Origin: Corylus avellana
Lineage: Eukaryota > Streptophyta > Magnoliopsida > Fagales > Betulaceae
Length of the DNA: 64,000 nt
Assembly: GCF_901000735.1 (NCBI RefSeq)
Contig: NC_081547.1
Coordinates: 28,755,382 to 28,819,381 of the forward strand
Direction: 5' to 3'
Shown piece after piece: positions 20,902 to 33,670 of the stretch. Each line of letters opens with the position of its first letter. Position 1 is the first letter of the stretch. A program made the position numbers and the translations under genes. The notes under the pieces were generated by a model. That model was not told where the DNA came from, made no database searches, and was given only the letters and a program-made list of their open reading frames with translations.

Positions 20902-23900
20902 TTTGTTATGTTGCTGCTGATGATGTCTGATGAGATATGAATTGTGTGGGGAGGAAGTGTAGAGAAGGCAGAATCCCATGAATTAAAGATGGTAGATGTG
21001 TTTGGGATGCATCAAAGTACTATGCACCAGAGACTGATGTGTACCCTGGAGATGCTATGAATTCATATATTAATTTTTCAAGGCGACCAAAACCGCCAAA
21101 TAACTGACAATTTTTCTTTTTTCTTTTTTCTTTTTGTCTTTTTTGTGTGTAAAATATCCAACAGACATGTCAATGTCAATTGACGGTAGACATTACACAA
21201 GAAAAAAATAAAAAATTGCACCGACCAGGATCCTAGCCGGTTCAAAAAAAAATTGGAGAGAAATCAATTAGTTAATATATGAGAGTAAAATGATAATTTT
21301 ATTTTTTATTTGGACCATTTTACCCTATTATATTAACTAATTAGTTCCTTTTCCTATTTTTTTCAACTGAAAAACCTAATTTATTAAATATATATAATCC
21401 TTCAAGGTAGAGTTGAGCTTTACATTCTTGCCTAGACAAACAATTTTTTGTCATTTTCACCATGTGTTTGGACAGTGTTAAATACTTACATATTTGTAAA
21501 CTTTACATAGATAGATAAAGATGCTTGTCAGGAGCTAAAAAGTAATTTGATTGTTGGGGCAACTTCCTTGGAAAACGTGCTACGGATAAATAATTGTTTT
21601 GTATGAATAAAAAAAATTAAAAAAATTAAAAAAAAATAAAAATCATTGTTTAATCTATTGTAAATTACAAAAAAGAAAAGGATCCTTTAGACAAAACTTA
21701 AAGAATGAGATGAGAAAAGATTTAAAACTTAAAAAAAAAATACTATTTTATGGTAAACCAGCCAAAAAATGAGTATTGGTTAGAATAGATTTTGCAAAAA
21801 CCCATGGACACCGCCCCGGTTTGTCGTTTACAACCCATAACTTAGTAATCTTGTTTTGACTTCCAATACATGGGGTGTTATGAAATGGTTGAAATTGGCC
21901 GTAATATTCTGTTTGAATTGCAATATATCGAACTATAATTATGAGAGACTTTTGATAAGACTTACTTACTCGAATAAATTAAAGCCTAATCGATTATAAT
22001 TATGATAGACTTTCAATAAGGCTCACAAATCTGAGCATTTGCTCAGGTCGGTAGATTTCATCAAAGCCTATCACAATTATCTGTCCAATTATTGTAGACT
22101 AATAAAAATTTCCAATTACATGGGATTTCGATCTGTTATATATCATGATGCTTTTAAGAAGTTTCAATTTGCCCACTTTTCATATTATTGATCAATAAAT
22201 ACAAGGTATTTATTGAAAAAATAGTTTTTAAAACTTTAAAAACTCATCGAAAATGCCCTTCCATTACACACAAAAAAAAAAGAAAAAAAGAAACTAGTCG
22301 TTAGTTTAGAGTCCAAAAAAAATGTGAAACATGAAAAATGCGTTTTTTTTTAGTATGTTGAAATTAGCAAGTTAACGACAATAACGACTTTTTTTTTGTT
22401 CTGTTTTAGCGTTTTACTACGTTGTTGGTTGGGGGAAATGGTCCCTCCCAAAGTTTGAAATGTTTGTCTTTCTTGCATCTAAGCCTAAGGATATTTTTTT
22501 TTGTAAAAGTCAAAAACTTATCTATCACCTATTGGACCCTAAATTATCAAGCCTTAACAACTCTATCCACTTCGAATTGGACCGCAATTCTAAGAGAAAA
22601 TTGCTTCGTCTACCTCCTTTATAACTTATTGACACGTGATAGTATATGTTAGTAGAACGTATTTAGTTTTTTTAGTAGCTAACGTGCAATTATAGTATTA
22701 GCAAATTATAGACTTGTAGACCGTAACACTCAATTCCCCTTAAAATATGCCTTATTCTCAAAGTCTTACAATTTTTTCTCTGATGCACTCGCGAAGACAA
22801 AATGATGCACAGGAAAACAGAACGATAGATGACTTTTGCAACCTATAATAGAGGTTTGACGGAAGTTCGATGGTGGCCCGACAACCTCCATCGGTGGTCC
22901 GGTGGAAATCCTGCAAACTCCAACGCTTTAAAAGGAAAAAAAGCTTAAATTCATAAAATGATTCACTGTTTTTAAAAAATGATTATTTTTTTTAATTAAA
23001 TCGAAAATATTTTTTAATTTTACCATTATTTTTCGTCATATCACACATTACCAAAATATAAAAAATAATTTCATATACCTTAAATTCTAAATCCATCAAT
23101 CCATCATGATATATCGTCTAGATTCAAGGTTATGACCATTGCGTGAAGTAAGCACAAAAATTGCAGGAAGCATTTAAGAAGACAGAAATTTCAAACCTGG
23201 TGCATGTATTCAACCAACTAAACACAGAAATGAGTAAATGTTAATTATACTTTTGTTATGAAAGGAGTAAATGCTATAATTCATATTTTTAATTCATAAT
23301 TACTCACAGTATTAATGTAGTGGTCTTAACCAATTCTTATATTAATTATTATTATTTTTTTTAAAAATAATGCTATAAACTATAATTTTTTAGTTTACAA
23401 CCATCTCATAATGCTGACGTGCCAACTACCAATGATCATAACCAACTCTTGGATTGGTTATTGCTTAAAAAAAAAAAAAAAATCTACCACATCAGTATTT
23501 ATGAGATAAAAATATAGTGTTTAACATTATTTTTATGAAATATAAACAATTCAATTTAAAAGTAATTATCAAGATTTTAAGGATCTAACTTACATGCTGT
23601 TATTTTAATAAAAGCATGTATGTTATAGTGTAAGTAACGGTTAAGATTGAATCTTAAAGTTGACTTACTTTAAGAAGCTTTTAATATGAAAAAAAAAATG
23701 AAAAAAAATAAGATTTTGAGAGATTCAGTATTTACTTAAACTACAGCATACATGTTGTTATTTTAATAACATGAAAATAGGATCCGATTTTTTAAGAGAT
23801 CAATCCTGCCAACTTTAAAAGAAAAGTAATGGCAAATACTATATTTGTATTTTATAATTGCTAAACAATAATGACGTGACACTTTAAATTAATCATCAGA

Positions 23901-24440
23901 TCTCTTTTTATTTAAAAAGAATTAATCAAAAAATTAATTTGAAGTGTCTTGTCAACACTATTGAATAAATGTCGGGATAAAATTATAGAATATAACAGTC
24001 TTCAAAAATTTGCTTAAAAGATTTGAACAAGTGTAGATTTTATTCTAAATGAAACTAGATCCAAGTGAAGTGAATAGGATTTAGGTTTCATAGGATCTAA
24101 TATGTGAATAACATAGAATCCTCTAAATTTCTTAATATAAATTGTAGTAGGTGGAATTCCTCCCCCCCCCAAAAAAAATAGAAACTAAAAACATTCCAAA
24201 AACCTAGAAGTAGAGATGAGAAACAATTCTTTGCATTCTGATGTTCATCTTACTTAAATCGTTAGTGAGTTGGCATGCTCTATCAACTCTTAATTAAAAA
24301 AAAGAAAAGAAAATTAATGGTAAATGCAACCGGTCAAGTCAACTCAGTAAAATGTATACGACATAATTAAAAAAAAAAAGAAAAAAAATTCCCAAAAGAG
24401 AAAGGAGGGTATAATAGGAAATACAAGTGGATTACATGCA
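20083..24440. other. Gene-poor spacer rich in eroded MITEs
   Basis: No coding region is supported. It contains a (TTA)n run at 20871-20901 next to a CTTT-rich tract, and a self-complementary pair at 21262-21290 / 21318-21346 around attagttaatata. Several stretches (20150-20280, 23260-23540, 23828-24003) share a recurring pattern of atgctataaactat, a cacgtcag-like motif and gataaaaatatagtgt, consistent with related degraded MITEs. Confidence 0.5.
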
Positions 24441-24591
24441 CACCTTTAAATATGTGTCTCAAGCCAATCACCACTCTAGTACACTTGCCTTTCCCACATT
24501 CGTTGGGTTCTCTATTAGTTCGTCAGTTAAGAGTGAGGGAAGCAAAGGCACAAAGCTCCAGCGTATTCACTCGTCGGTTTCGGTTCTTTGA

Positions 24592-27500
24592 ATGAGCTCA
24601 GCGAAGATGCAAAGCATAGGCGTTTCCCACCGCTTGGTCCCGTCGAGCTACCGCCGGTCTCCGGTGCCGGTCATCGGCATTGCCAGTGGAAGAAGCTCAA
24701 GCTCGTCGGTTGGGTTCGCCCGCACAGTGAAATGCTGCTCTCTGACAAGCTCCTCCTCGTCTTTAGGTAAAATGGCGCACTTTTGGGTGTGTTCTTTAAA
24801 CTGTGTTTGGTTGCCGAGATAAAAAAAAGAAAATAACAGAAAAGGCCAAAATTATTGGTCGTAAGGTTTTTGTTAATTATGGAGTGAAAGAACTTTTGTT
24901 TTGGAAAAGGGAAAAGACTGTTAGAAGCAAGCGGGTTAACTAACATAGGAATTCATAATCTTTCTAGATTTTCTTTTACGCCATTTTCGTGGCAATTGAA
25001 CTAACTTTGGGTTCTAAGTGATTGTGCTTTTCTTTATCTATATTTGATTGGAATTTATGTTTAGCTTCCGTTTGGCTGCCGAGAGAACGTGGGAAAGGAC
25101 AGACGAAATTTGACTGGTTCTAATTTTAGATTCCGAATGTTGCGGATTTAATTGATGGAAGAAGGTTAACATTTTATGTTACAAAGCTTCACAAATTGTA
25201 ACGAAAAAAGAACATTAAGAATTTTTCCTTTTAATATTCTTGTCTGGCTGGCACATTTTCTCAGTAACCAAATAGAGGTCTAAGAAAAAATATCGGAAAA
25301 AACTTTCTTAAAGCGACACTATCTTAATTCGTCTTGTTTTTAATAATTTATTACTAGTGCTTAGCCGCAAGAGAATTGTTTCACATGAACACGTTTGATG
25401 GACCGGCGGTTTTAGTTTTGCTAAATCACATTTTATTAAAGTTCGTGAAAGCGATTTATCAACAACAACAAAAAAAAAAGTTTGTGAAAGCGACCGAATT
25501 TGCGAATCAAATTTTATGTAATAATTTTGTTATTTCAGTTGATAATGGGACCCAATTTGCCGAAGCTTCTAGAAGATCAAATCTTGTTCCGCTTTACCGG
25601 ACCATATTCTCCGACCAGCTTACTCCGGTTCTAGCTTATCGGTGCTTAGTTAAAGAAGACGACCGAGATGCTCCGAGCTTTCTTTTTGAGTCGGTGGAAC
25701 CCCATCCTATTGTTTCGAGCGTTGTAAGTGTGCTTTTCTTGGTTTTGAATTTTTGAATCTCTATGATCATGTTTTACAATTAAGTGCTGCGTTGATTATT
25801 TTAGGGGCGTTATAGTGTAGTTGGAGCTCAGCCAACGATGGAAATTGTGGCAAAAGAACATAAGGTCACAACAATGGACCATGAAGAAGGGCGTTTAACT
25901 GAGGAGGTTGTTGAAGATCCAATGGAGATTCCTAGAAGAATCTCAGAGGATTGGAAACCTCAACTTATTGATGAACTTCCGAATACATTTTGTGGTAAGA
26001 TAATTTTGTTGATAATTTATGCTCCATTATATTGATAATTTATGCCCCATTATACCCAACTTATCGATGAATTTTGAAATGCATTTGTGGTGAGAGAACT
26101 TTGTTGATGGCTTGTTTTCCATAAACAAATGGTGTTAGGTATGACTGGATCACAACTTCATGAGTTGTTAAGATTTTGTGGAGCCATGTGTTTGAATTTT
26201 TATTTTTTATATTCATATAGTTAAAAAAAGAAAGGTAAACTTACTCTAACAGTTTCCTCAACATCCCACTTGAATTAGACAAAGAAGTATGATTAGGTAT
26301 ATATAAAGAAAGTGTAACGAAGTTTCCATTATCATTGACTGTTAACAAAGTCCGGTTTTGGAGTTATCGGCACTGGCAATCGTTTGGGATTGGTCAAAAG
26401 AAAGAAAATGCTAAGAATCTCAATAATCGGTTGGAACGGCAGATTTTTAGATTCTTTCGCAATATATGTTTGTTGTTTCCTCATTATGGTGCTGAACCTT
26501 GTCTTTGGTACGATCCCTCATGGTAATACGACAATGACGTGTCATACGACAAACAATTGATTCAATAATGATGGAATAAGTGACTTTTTCCTTTTACGTA
26601 AGTATTCGACACATATCATTAAAAGTGTAAGGATTCTATGAATGTGGCAAATGATTTAAAATCCTTTAGCAGTATCAAGGGTGCTGTGGACATTAATATT
26701 TGTGTTGTCAAATCTGAAAAGGGAGCTATGATCAAGTAGCCATGTAATCATTGTGTACATTTGAATTTATGGGAAACCTTAATTTCAATTGAGTTTTCTC
26801 AGTTGGACCAATTGGTTAAACACAGAAGATGTGGGGATCATGCATACATTCTGTAACACCCCCTTTTCAAAAAAGGAAACTTTTCTTTGTTAAAACAAGC
26901 CCTAATTGCATGCCAACTCCTCTCTATTTTGTAGGAGTTGTTTCCTGACTTATTTCAAAACTAACATAGGTTTAGTTTTACAAGGAAACTTAAACCTAAT
27001 CTGTTGCCAGCTTGTAACCACAATTGATTTTCAGTTTATGGGATTCTTGTATCTTTATGTTTTTTATTCAAGTGATGCATAATATCGTATCCCTACTGGA
27101 AGAGGGTGTTACACATTCAAGGATGCACCATATGTGTGTAAAAGATAAATGAATGTAGAAGTTTTGTGCATATTTCAATTAAGATTTTCTCTTGGCATGC
27201 TCATCATATTACAAACTGGCAAACCTATGGTAGGTTTCATCTCATAATAAAAATCTTGTAATGGGATTTACTTGGTTTTCTGTCACTGGAAGTAAACTAT
27301 CATTGTTGTTTTCCTCTTTCTACTTTTGGCAAACCTTGCTTAGTGGTGAATTGCTGTCTTAAACAGGTGGCTGGGTAGGTTATTTCTCATATGATACACT
27401 TCGCTATGTGGAGAAGAAAAAGTTGCCATTCTCTAAGGCACCAAAGGATGATAGAAACCTTCCTGACATACATCTTGGCCTCTATGATGACGTGATTGTT

Positions 27501-30365
27501 TTTGATCATGTGGAGAAGGTACTCTTTTTTTCTTGCATTAATAATGTGCACCTCTTTTAGATGATAACCATTATATGTTTTGATGTTCGTGTGTGTAACA
27601 TTTTTCTAAGTAACACTTGAATTCTCTGAGTAATTATTCTTCAGTCTCCATTTAAAGGTTCAAAAACTACCTTTTGTCCCTTTGTAATGCTCAGAGGTGT
27701 TGCGGACAAGGCAATCAATATAGATATACACATATACTCTTCCCCAAGATTTCGCTAATAATAAATTGCAACATTTTTTATGTCTATATTAAAATACTAA
27801 TTGCCATCTGTGATGGCCTTTCTCTGAAGTTGGTTGGTAATTACTTTCCTTCCACCTATGTGTGATTGACCTTCTTAATTAAAGGCTTCTTGGTCTTCTG
27901 TTTGTATTTAGAAAGCATATGTGATTCACTGGGTGAGGTTAGATCGGTACTCCTCTATTGAGAATGCTTATAAAGACGGAGTGAAACGCTTGGAAGTATT
28001 AGTATCCAGAGTTCAAAATATTGAACCGTGAGTAACTATTGCTCTTTTTATGAAAATACTGGATCTTGTAACACTTTTTACAATTCTTTTATTTGATTGT
28101 CTATTTTTAGCCCAAAGCTTGCTCCGGGTTCTGTGAAATTAGATACTCGCCATTTTGGTCCTTCATTAAAGAAGTCAACCATGACCAGTGAAGAATACAA
28201 GAATGCCGTACTACAGGCCAAAGAACATATTATGGCAGGAGATATCTTCCAGGTCGTATTAAGTCAACGTTTTGAACGCCGAACATTTGCTGACCCATTT
28301 GAAGTTTATAGAGCATTGAGAATTGTGAACCCAAGTCCATATATGACTTACTTGCAAGTTTGTATCTCTTGAACTTGTTTTAATTGCAGTACCCTGGTTT
28401 TATGAGTTTTCTATGTTGTTATGAACTTGCATTTCTGATTTATTCTTTCCAAATGTTCTTAATCAGGCTAGAGGATGTATTCTGGTTGCTTCCAGTCCGG
28501 AAATTCTTACGCGTGCAAGGAAGGTATAATTACGACTCTAATTATTTCTAAATTCATTGATTTGAAATCCTTAAACAAAAAGACATGCTCATTGCTTAGC
28601 TGAATATGATTTTTCTACCAATAAATTTAAGCAAGTTTGTGGATACATGTGAGATTTTATGTATGTAGAATTTATTGTTCTTATTCTCTGAATATTTACA
28701 ACAAGGATATCCATCTTTACAATGCTTATGAACAGAATAAGATTACCAATCGACCATTGGCTGGCACTGTGAGAAGAGGGAAGACAAGGCAAGAAGATCA
28801 GATGTTGGAAGCTCAGCTGCTAAGTGATGAAAAGCAATGTGCAGAACATGTCATGCTCGTTGATTTGGGTCGAAATGATGTTGGGAAGGTGTCTTTTAAA
28901 TCTTATCATTTCTAATTATGCAGATGCTTCATGCCACACTTCAAGCTCTTAGGCTCATAGTAGCTCATTTATGTTGGCTGGATTATTAATTTACTAATTA
29001 TAGAGGCTATCTTTCTTATCATGTTGTGTGTTTTTTTTTTTCCCTTCGTCACCAGAATAGCCATTAAATAGTAAGGCAGGTATATCATTCATCAATTGTA
29101 GCCATCCTGTCACTTAATAATAGTGATTTACCTGTTTAGTCTCTTTACTTTTGGAAAACTTGTTATTCGGACACTTAGTGTTTCAGTTCCTCATATTGTG
29201 TCCAGAAGAATCTCCTAGATTAGGTATATGTGCCTTTGTCAATTTAAAAGAAAAGATAGAGACTGGAGAGACTGGCTTTTGTCAATTTAAAAGAAAACAT
29301 AAAAACTGAAGCTTCCTTGGTGCCTGTTGTTGTAGTGCCGGTTTCTTTTTGAAACCCTTGATTGTGGATCATGAAAGTTGTTTGATTTTCCATAAACAAA
29401 ACTTCTCTTTTATGTTTTGCTACAAAGGGTATGACTTTTCTTCTATATGTTAGCTGCATAAAACTTGTCCTGTAACATGATTCTTGATGTAGGTCTCAAA
29501 ATATGGTTCTGTGAAGGTGGAAAAGCTTATGAATGTGGAACGGTATTCCCATGTGATGCACATAAGTTCCACGGTGAGAATCCATGCTTTATGTCTATTG
29601 TTGGTTGAAATTGTAAAATGAGATGCTTCTATTTCTTCTAGAGAATGATTGTCTGCAAGATCATGTTGATTTATCTTATGCAGGTTACCGGAGAGTTGCA
29701 AGATCATCTCACTTGCTGGGATGCCCTGCGTGCTGCGTTGCCTGTCGGAACTGTTAGTGGAGCACCTAAGGTTTATAGTTTTTTTTCCTTGTTTCCCTTC
29801 TTTTCATTTACCTATTCCCTGCATATTTGGTTCTAAATCTATGACAGTGCTGCCAAAACAATGTGGGCTAGCTGCTCTTAAAGATAGTTCATCATTATTT
29901 TCAGATTTGATTTCTATTTTCACATTCTGAATGTGTATAAGCTATCTACAATCACCATTGCCAAGTTTCTAGAATTGCAGTCTCTGATCAAGGTATATTC
30001 TTTCCCTCTTTCTTCTGTTTGTCATGGATGATTGGATTCAGGTCAGGGCCATGGAAATAATCGATGATTTGGAAGTAACTCGGCGAGGGCCATACAGCGG
30101 CGGATTCGGAAGCGTCTCTTTTTCTGGAGACATGGACATTGCATTAGCTCTCAGGACAATTGTGTTCCCCACAGGAACCCGATATGACACCATGTATTCA
30201 TACAAGGATGCAACCAAGCGCCAGGAATGGGTTGCTAACCTTCAAACTGGTGCTGGTATTGTGGCTGACAGCAACCCTGATGACGAGCAACAGGAATGTC
30301 AGAACAAGGCTGCCGGTCTCGCCCGCGCCATTGACTTGGCCGAATCGGCTTTTGTTGACAAATGA
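24592..30365 (+). CDS. ASA: Anthranilate synthase alpha subunit, chloroplastic (588 residues, 11 exons)
   Basis: Exons 24592-24766, 25539-25723, 25805-25994, 27367-27518, 27912-28027, 28111-28357, 28467-28523, 28736-28888, 29493-29573, 29684-29770 and 30042-30365 join in phase. The enzyme makes anthranilate from chorismate using ammonia from the beta subunit, the first committed step of tryptophan synthesis, in plastids. Residues 1 to ~58 are a Ser/Arg-rich transit peptide. The N-terminal domain has FLFESVEP and [10 protein letters not shown]. The chorismate-binding domain has [65 protein letters not shown] and [10 protein letters not shown]. The Ser of FLFES and the NPSPYM motif associated with tryptophan feedback inhibition are both present, so I infer a feedback-sensitive enzyme. 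Start 24592 is preferred over the overlapping ATG at 24588 because it gives the transit peptide and the correct splice phase. Whether it is ASA1 or ASA2 cannot be told; it may predate that split. Confidence 0.96.
26852..27113. mobile_element. Probable solo LTR (262 bp) in intron 3 of anthranilate synthase
   Basis: The element begins TGTAACACCC and ends GGGTGTTACA, a perfect 10-base inverted terminus with the TG...CA ends of LTRs. A 5-base direct repeat, cattc, flanks it at 26847-26851 and 27114-27118, the usual LTR-retrotransposon duplication length. It has no internal domain or second LTR. A small DNA element with 5-base duplication is a less likely alternative. Confidence 0.65.
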
Positions 30366-31279
30366 TGTCGGGCTTTACCAACGGATGAAATGGAAGTTAA
30401 ATGGTGACCCAAGAATAAGAAATCTCAACCTCCTTTATGTCGACAGTTGCTTGGGTTGAAGAGAGGAAAATATGTAAGAGAAATTAGACTACTTTTATAG
30501 CAATATATAATAAAACCTTCACAGAGTTCAAATTATGTCTTAAGTTGTTGAGCATCCCATTTTACGGTTTAGATTTTGTTTTGTTATATTTTACAATATA
30601 CGTAGTGCCACTTCATTATAAAATTTTTAAATGATTTATTAACTTATACACCATCAAATTTTAAAAAAATTAATAATAGATCATTAAATGATTTTTTTTT
30701 TAATTTTTAATTTTTATTTTTAATTTCACTTGAAATTGAAAGGATTCTAATCGTTACATTATCTTTAAAACTTTTGTGCGCTCATGTGAGATAGGGAATT
30801 TGATTCGTCTTTTAATAAGAAAAAGTAAAAAAGATAAAATAAAATTGGGGCAAGGATTTTTAGATTGTTATTATTTTTACAATGAGACGTAATAAATAAG
30901 AGAAAAATAATAGTTCGAATTTTAAAAATTTTCACTTTAGAGTTACCTTAAAAAATATGAAGAATCCAATCTAATAATTTGGTGAAGCCCTAAAAATAGG
31001 GTTGGCCATATGTTTATTACCAACATGAAATGGGGCAGTTCTAAAATCATATAAATACTGTAGCCCATATAGATACACATGTATATGTATGTGTATCTTC
31101 TCTTTAATCTTTGGGTAGACTCAGTGATAGCCTTTTCTACTAATAAATATCGAAGGATTTATGAAAAACAATAAATTGCTCCTAGTTGTGAAGCATCGGA
31201 GTCGACGGGCCTAACATATTTGAATCCGATTAAGTTTAAATAATTATGATAGCGAGAGTCAGGTTGTTGGAAACAACTT
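30366..31279. other. 3' flank of anthranilate synthase
   Basis: The 3' UTR and polyadenylation region of anthranilate synthase (several aataaa/ataaaa-like signals around 30500-30520), then AT-rich DNA. No other gene is visible. Confidence 0.5.
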
Positions 31280-31530
31280 GCTCAGCAAGTACAATGTCAT
31301 GAATAAAAACAGGGATAATCTTCCGTCCAAACTTGCTCCAAAGATTGATGAATAATTGTCTTCACTAGATGATGAGCTGTCATGTTTCCTTCCCTTTTGA
31401 CGCGCTCCACATACCATAATTTAAGACATTTTAACACCTTTGCATCACTAATTAACTTTCCATATCGACTCCAACAATATCCTTCCTTTTGCAAGGCATA
31501 TACTAATTCCAGTGCACATGTTAAAGTCCT
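31280..31530 (-). pseudogene. LINE retrotransposon RNase H fragment
   Basis: The minus strand reads LQKEGYCWSRYGKLISDAKV, then WYVERVKREGNMTAHHLVK and LEQVWTEDYPCF. This resembles the C-terminal RNase H domain of plant non-LTR retrotransposons, with a conserved His in the AHHLVK stretch. Upstream on the same strand the frame is broken by stops. It is a dead fragment without reverse transcriptase. Confidence 0.6.
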
Positions 31531-32013
31531 AAATCTCTATTGAGCTCCACTACATTCTATGCTGCAAAAGCTATAATTATTCTTGGGTCAATTATATTCT
31601 ATGCTCTCATCCTTATTTTTTGTAATAATCCGCCATTGACTCCTTTATACATCTTACTAATTGGGAAAGATGAGTAAGATCTCTTCCAAAAACTACAGTG
31701 CTTCTACGGATCCAAATTCTTCTTCCTATATGTTTAGGAAATAATCTTCTTCGCTAGAATATTTCTGAATTTTTCTATTACAATCAGCCCAAATATCGTT
31801 GGATGAAAGAAAAGGAAAATAAGTCATCTAAAAGAAAAAGACATTTTAATAGACAGTTGCTTTGATTTGGAAATTAAAAATCCATAGAAGGAATGGTGTG
31901 ACTTGTGAGCGTTAGAAGCAATTCCAGGATAAAAAAAATTACACGAAAATGAAAAACTGAGCTGAGCAACGTTGGTTAGAAAAGGAGGACCCATCAACCT
32001 CAATCTTCACGAC
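31531..32013. other. Spacer and 3' flank of the S31 gene
   Basis: Contains more of the decayed LINE (interrupted frames on the minus strand to about 31800) and the likely 3' UTR of the S31 gene. No intact gene. Confidence 0.4.
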
Positions 32014-32600
32014 CTAATCATCATCGAACCGATCTTTCTTAGGCTGCGACGGAGGCACCGGAGGCTTCGGTGGACCCCTCCCCTTCTTCTTGTCCCGTGG
32101 CCTCGCCTGTTGATAAAGAATTAAAACCCAAAATCCTCAATTCAAACAGTGTTTCATATTCGGTTATTCCCCAAAACAATTTATGAGTTTCACAGTTATG
32201 TTTTCTATGCTTTTACCGGTCTTTCTGAGCAACCAAACAGAGGACAAAAATCTTCATTTAGAAAAAAGAAAATCATTAATTGAAGAAACTCACATTTCCA
32301 AAGGAGTGCGCAAAGCGCTTGCCTTTGGCTGTCTTTCTGTCACCTCTGCCACAGTAAACTGAAACCAAACAAATCAAGAAATTAGGACACAAAATGAAAA
32401 TAAAAAAAGAAACAAATTACATATTCATATATGTATTTATACGCGATACACGTACTTAATGGTGGCGTTGGACTGGTTGCAGAGAGCGAAATAGAATTGG
32501 GGCATTTGGATTTTGGAAGAGAAAGGGTTTCTGACTCAGACAACGATAAATTGGGGGCCAGAGATGGAATTGGAAGTGATCCCAGAAGCAGAGACGCCAT
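32014..32600 (-). CDS. PSRP4: Chloroplast 30S ribosomal protein S31 (bTHXc / PSRP4), 100 residues, 3 exons
   Basis: Minus-strand exons 32600-32456, 32358-32294 and 32106-32014 join in phase to 101 codons including TAG. Residues 1-48 ([20 protein letters not shown]...) form a plastid transit peptide. The core [20 protein letters not shown] and the basic tail [18 protein letters not shown] are the signature of plastid-specific ribosomal protein 4, a homologue of bacterial THX that sits in the head of the small ribosomal subunit. It ends KKDRFDDD. The first in-frame ATG at 32600 begins the conserved MASLLLG; the frame extends upstream only through a non-ATG codon. Confidence 0.95.
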
Positions 32601-33019
32601 GAAAGAATTCAAAGGGACATGCGGAGAATTATTATAAGCGGCTAAACCCTCCCAAAAGACGTCGTCGTTTCACTCATACTACATGGACGTAAGGTTCTTG
32701 AAAGTTGTTCGTTTTTCTAAACCGACAGCAAGTTTCAGTTATTTACTACATAGGCTAAACTCAATCATCGTATTTACTAATAAGTATTTTCATATTTTTA
32801 TTATTCGGTGTAAGCAAAAAATCCAAGCCAATGCAAAATATTTTTCAGTAAAAGGAAAACTAACTAAAATATGCCTAAAATGTTTCCCCATTTTCTTTGC
32901 TTGAAAATTCAGTTTAGAACCGGATTTGTTGAGATTAGAACTCTCATCCCATTTATCTATAGGACACATGTCCTAATTTGAACCGGTCTAATTCCAACTA
33001 AAGCCGGACCTAAAAAAAA

Positions 33020-33073
<54 letters not shown>

Positions 33074-33094
33074 ATTTTTCGTGTCATTTATGAA
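32601..33094. other. Promoter side of S31 and (TA)n tract
   Basis: Holds the S31 upstream region and a long CA/TA microsatellite (33020-33069). The duplicated block begins 25 bases after this run. No gene is seen. Confidence 0.5.
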
Positions 33095-33562
33095 GGATTA
33101 GTGCCGCCACGGTTTCTAAGAAAAGTTAATGATTGATTTTGTGCTTTGAGGAAGATACGGGGCATGCAATCATCACATTCTTATCAAACGAAATAGTGGA
33201 TTAGCAATGCCATTTCGACATAGTGAAATCACATAGTGGTATGTAGCATTTTTCTAACTTTCAAGATGCAACTTGCAAGTGAATGTAGCTTTCGTCGATC
33301 ATCTAATCCAAACGTTTTCTTGTTGTCCAAGGCAGTTGATAAAAAAATTTCTTCCGTCAAGAACTTCTAATAGATACCCATTCGGTAGAACTAGCAGAAC
33401 AATTTGGATTAGGCTAAACTTATTTGGAAATAAAGTAATTCTCTTTGGGATGGTATACGTCTATCCTCCACGTAAATAACAATTATGGCTGCTGGTAATC
33501 AAGAAACAGTACCATTCTTATGAAACCTTTAGTAGCAAAGCTCATAAAAGTTTATAAGTTTA

Positions 33563-33670
33563 GCCCCATCCCTGTGACTCACCCGCAGGCGGGGGAAGGA
33601 AGTGGTCGCAGGGTGGGAGAGTCCCCATTGACCCACCCTCAGAGGGTGGGCATGTCACCAAGGAACTCCA
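33563..33670. other. GC-rich double hairpin segment
   Basis: Within AT-rich DNA, two short perfect palindromes occur: CCCGC/GCGGG (33582-33593) and CCCACCCT/AGGGTGGG with a three-base loop (33632-33650). No coding frame crosses them. They may be a structured part of a transcript or a transposon remnant; I do not recognise the class. Confidence 0.35.

Noticed and set aside
24588..24770. Alternative frame starting at ATG 24588
   Set aside because: It overlaps the true start at 24592 in another frame, lacks transit-peptide character and does not splice in phase to exon 2.
33273..33479. A 68-residue frame repeated at 59769-59975
   Set aside because: The repetition only reflects the exact block duplication. 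The frame has no domain and is not independently conserved.
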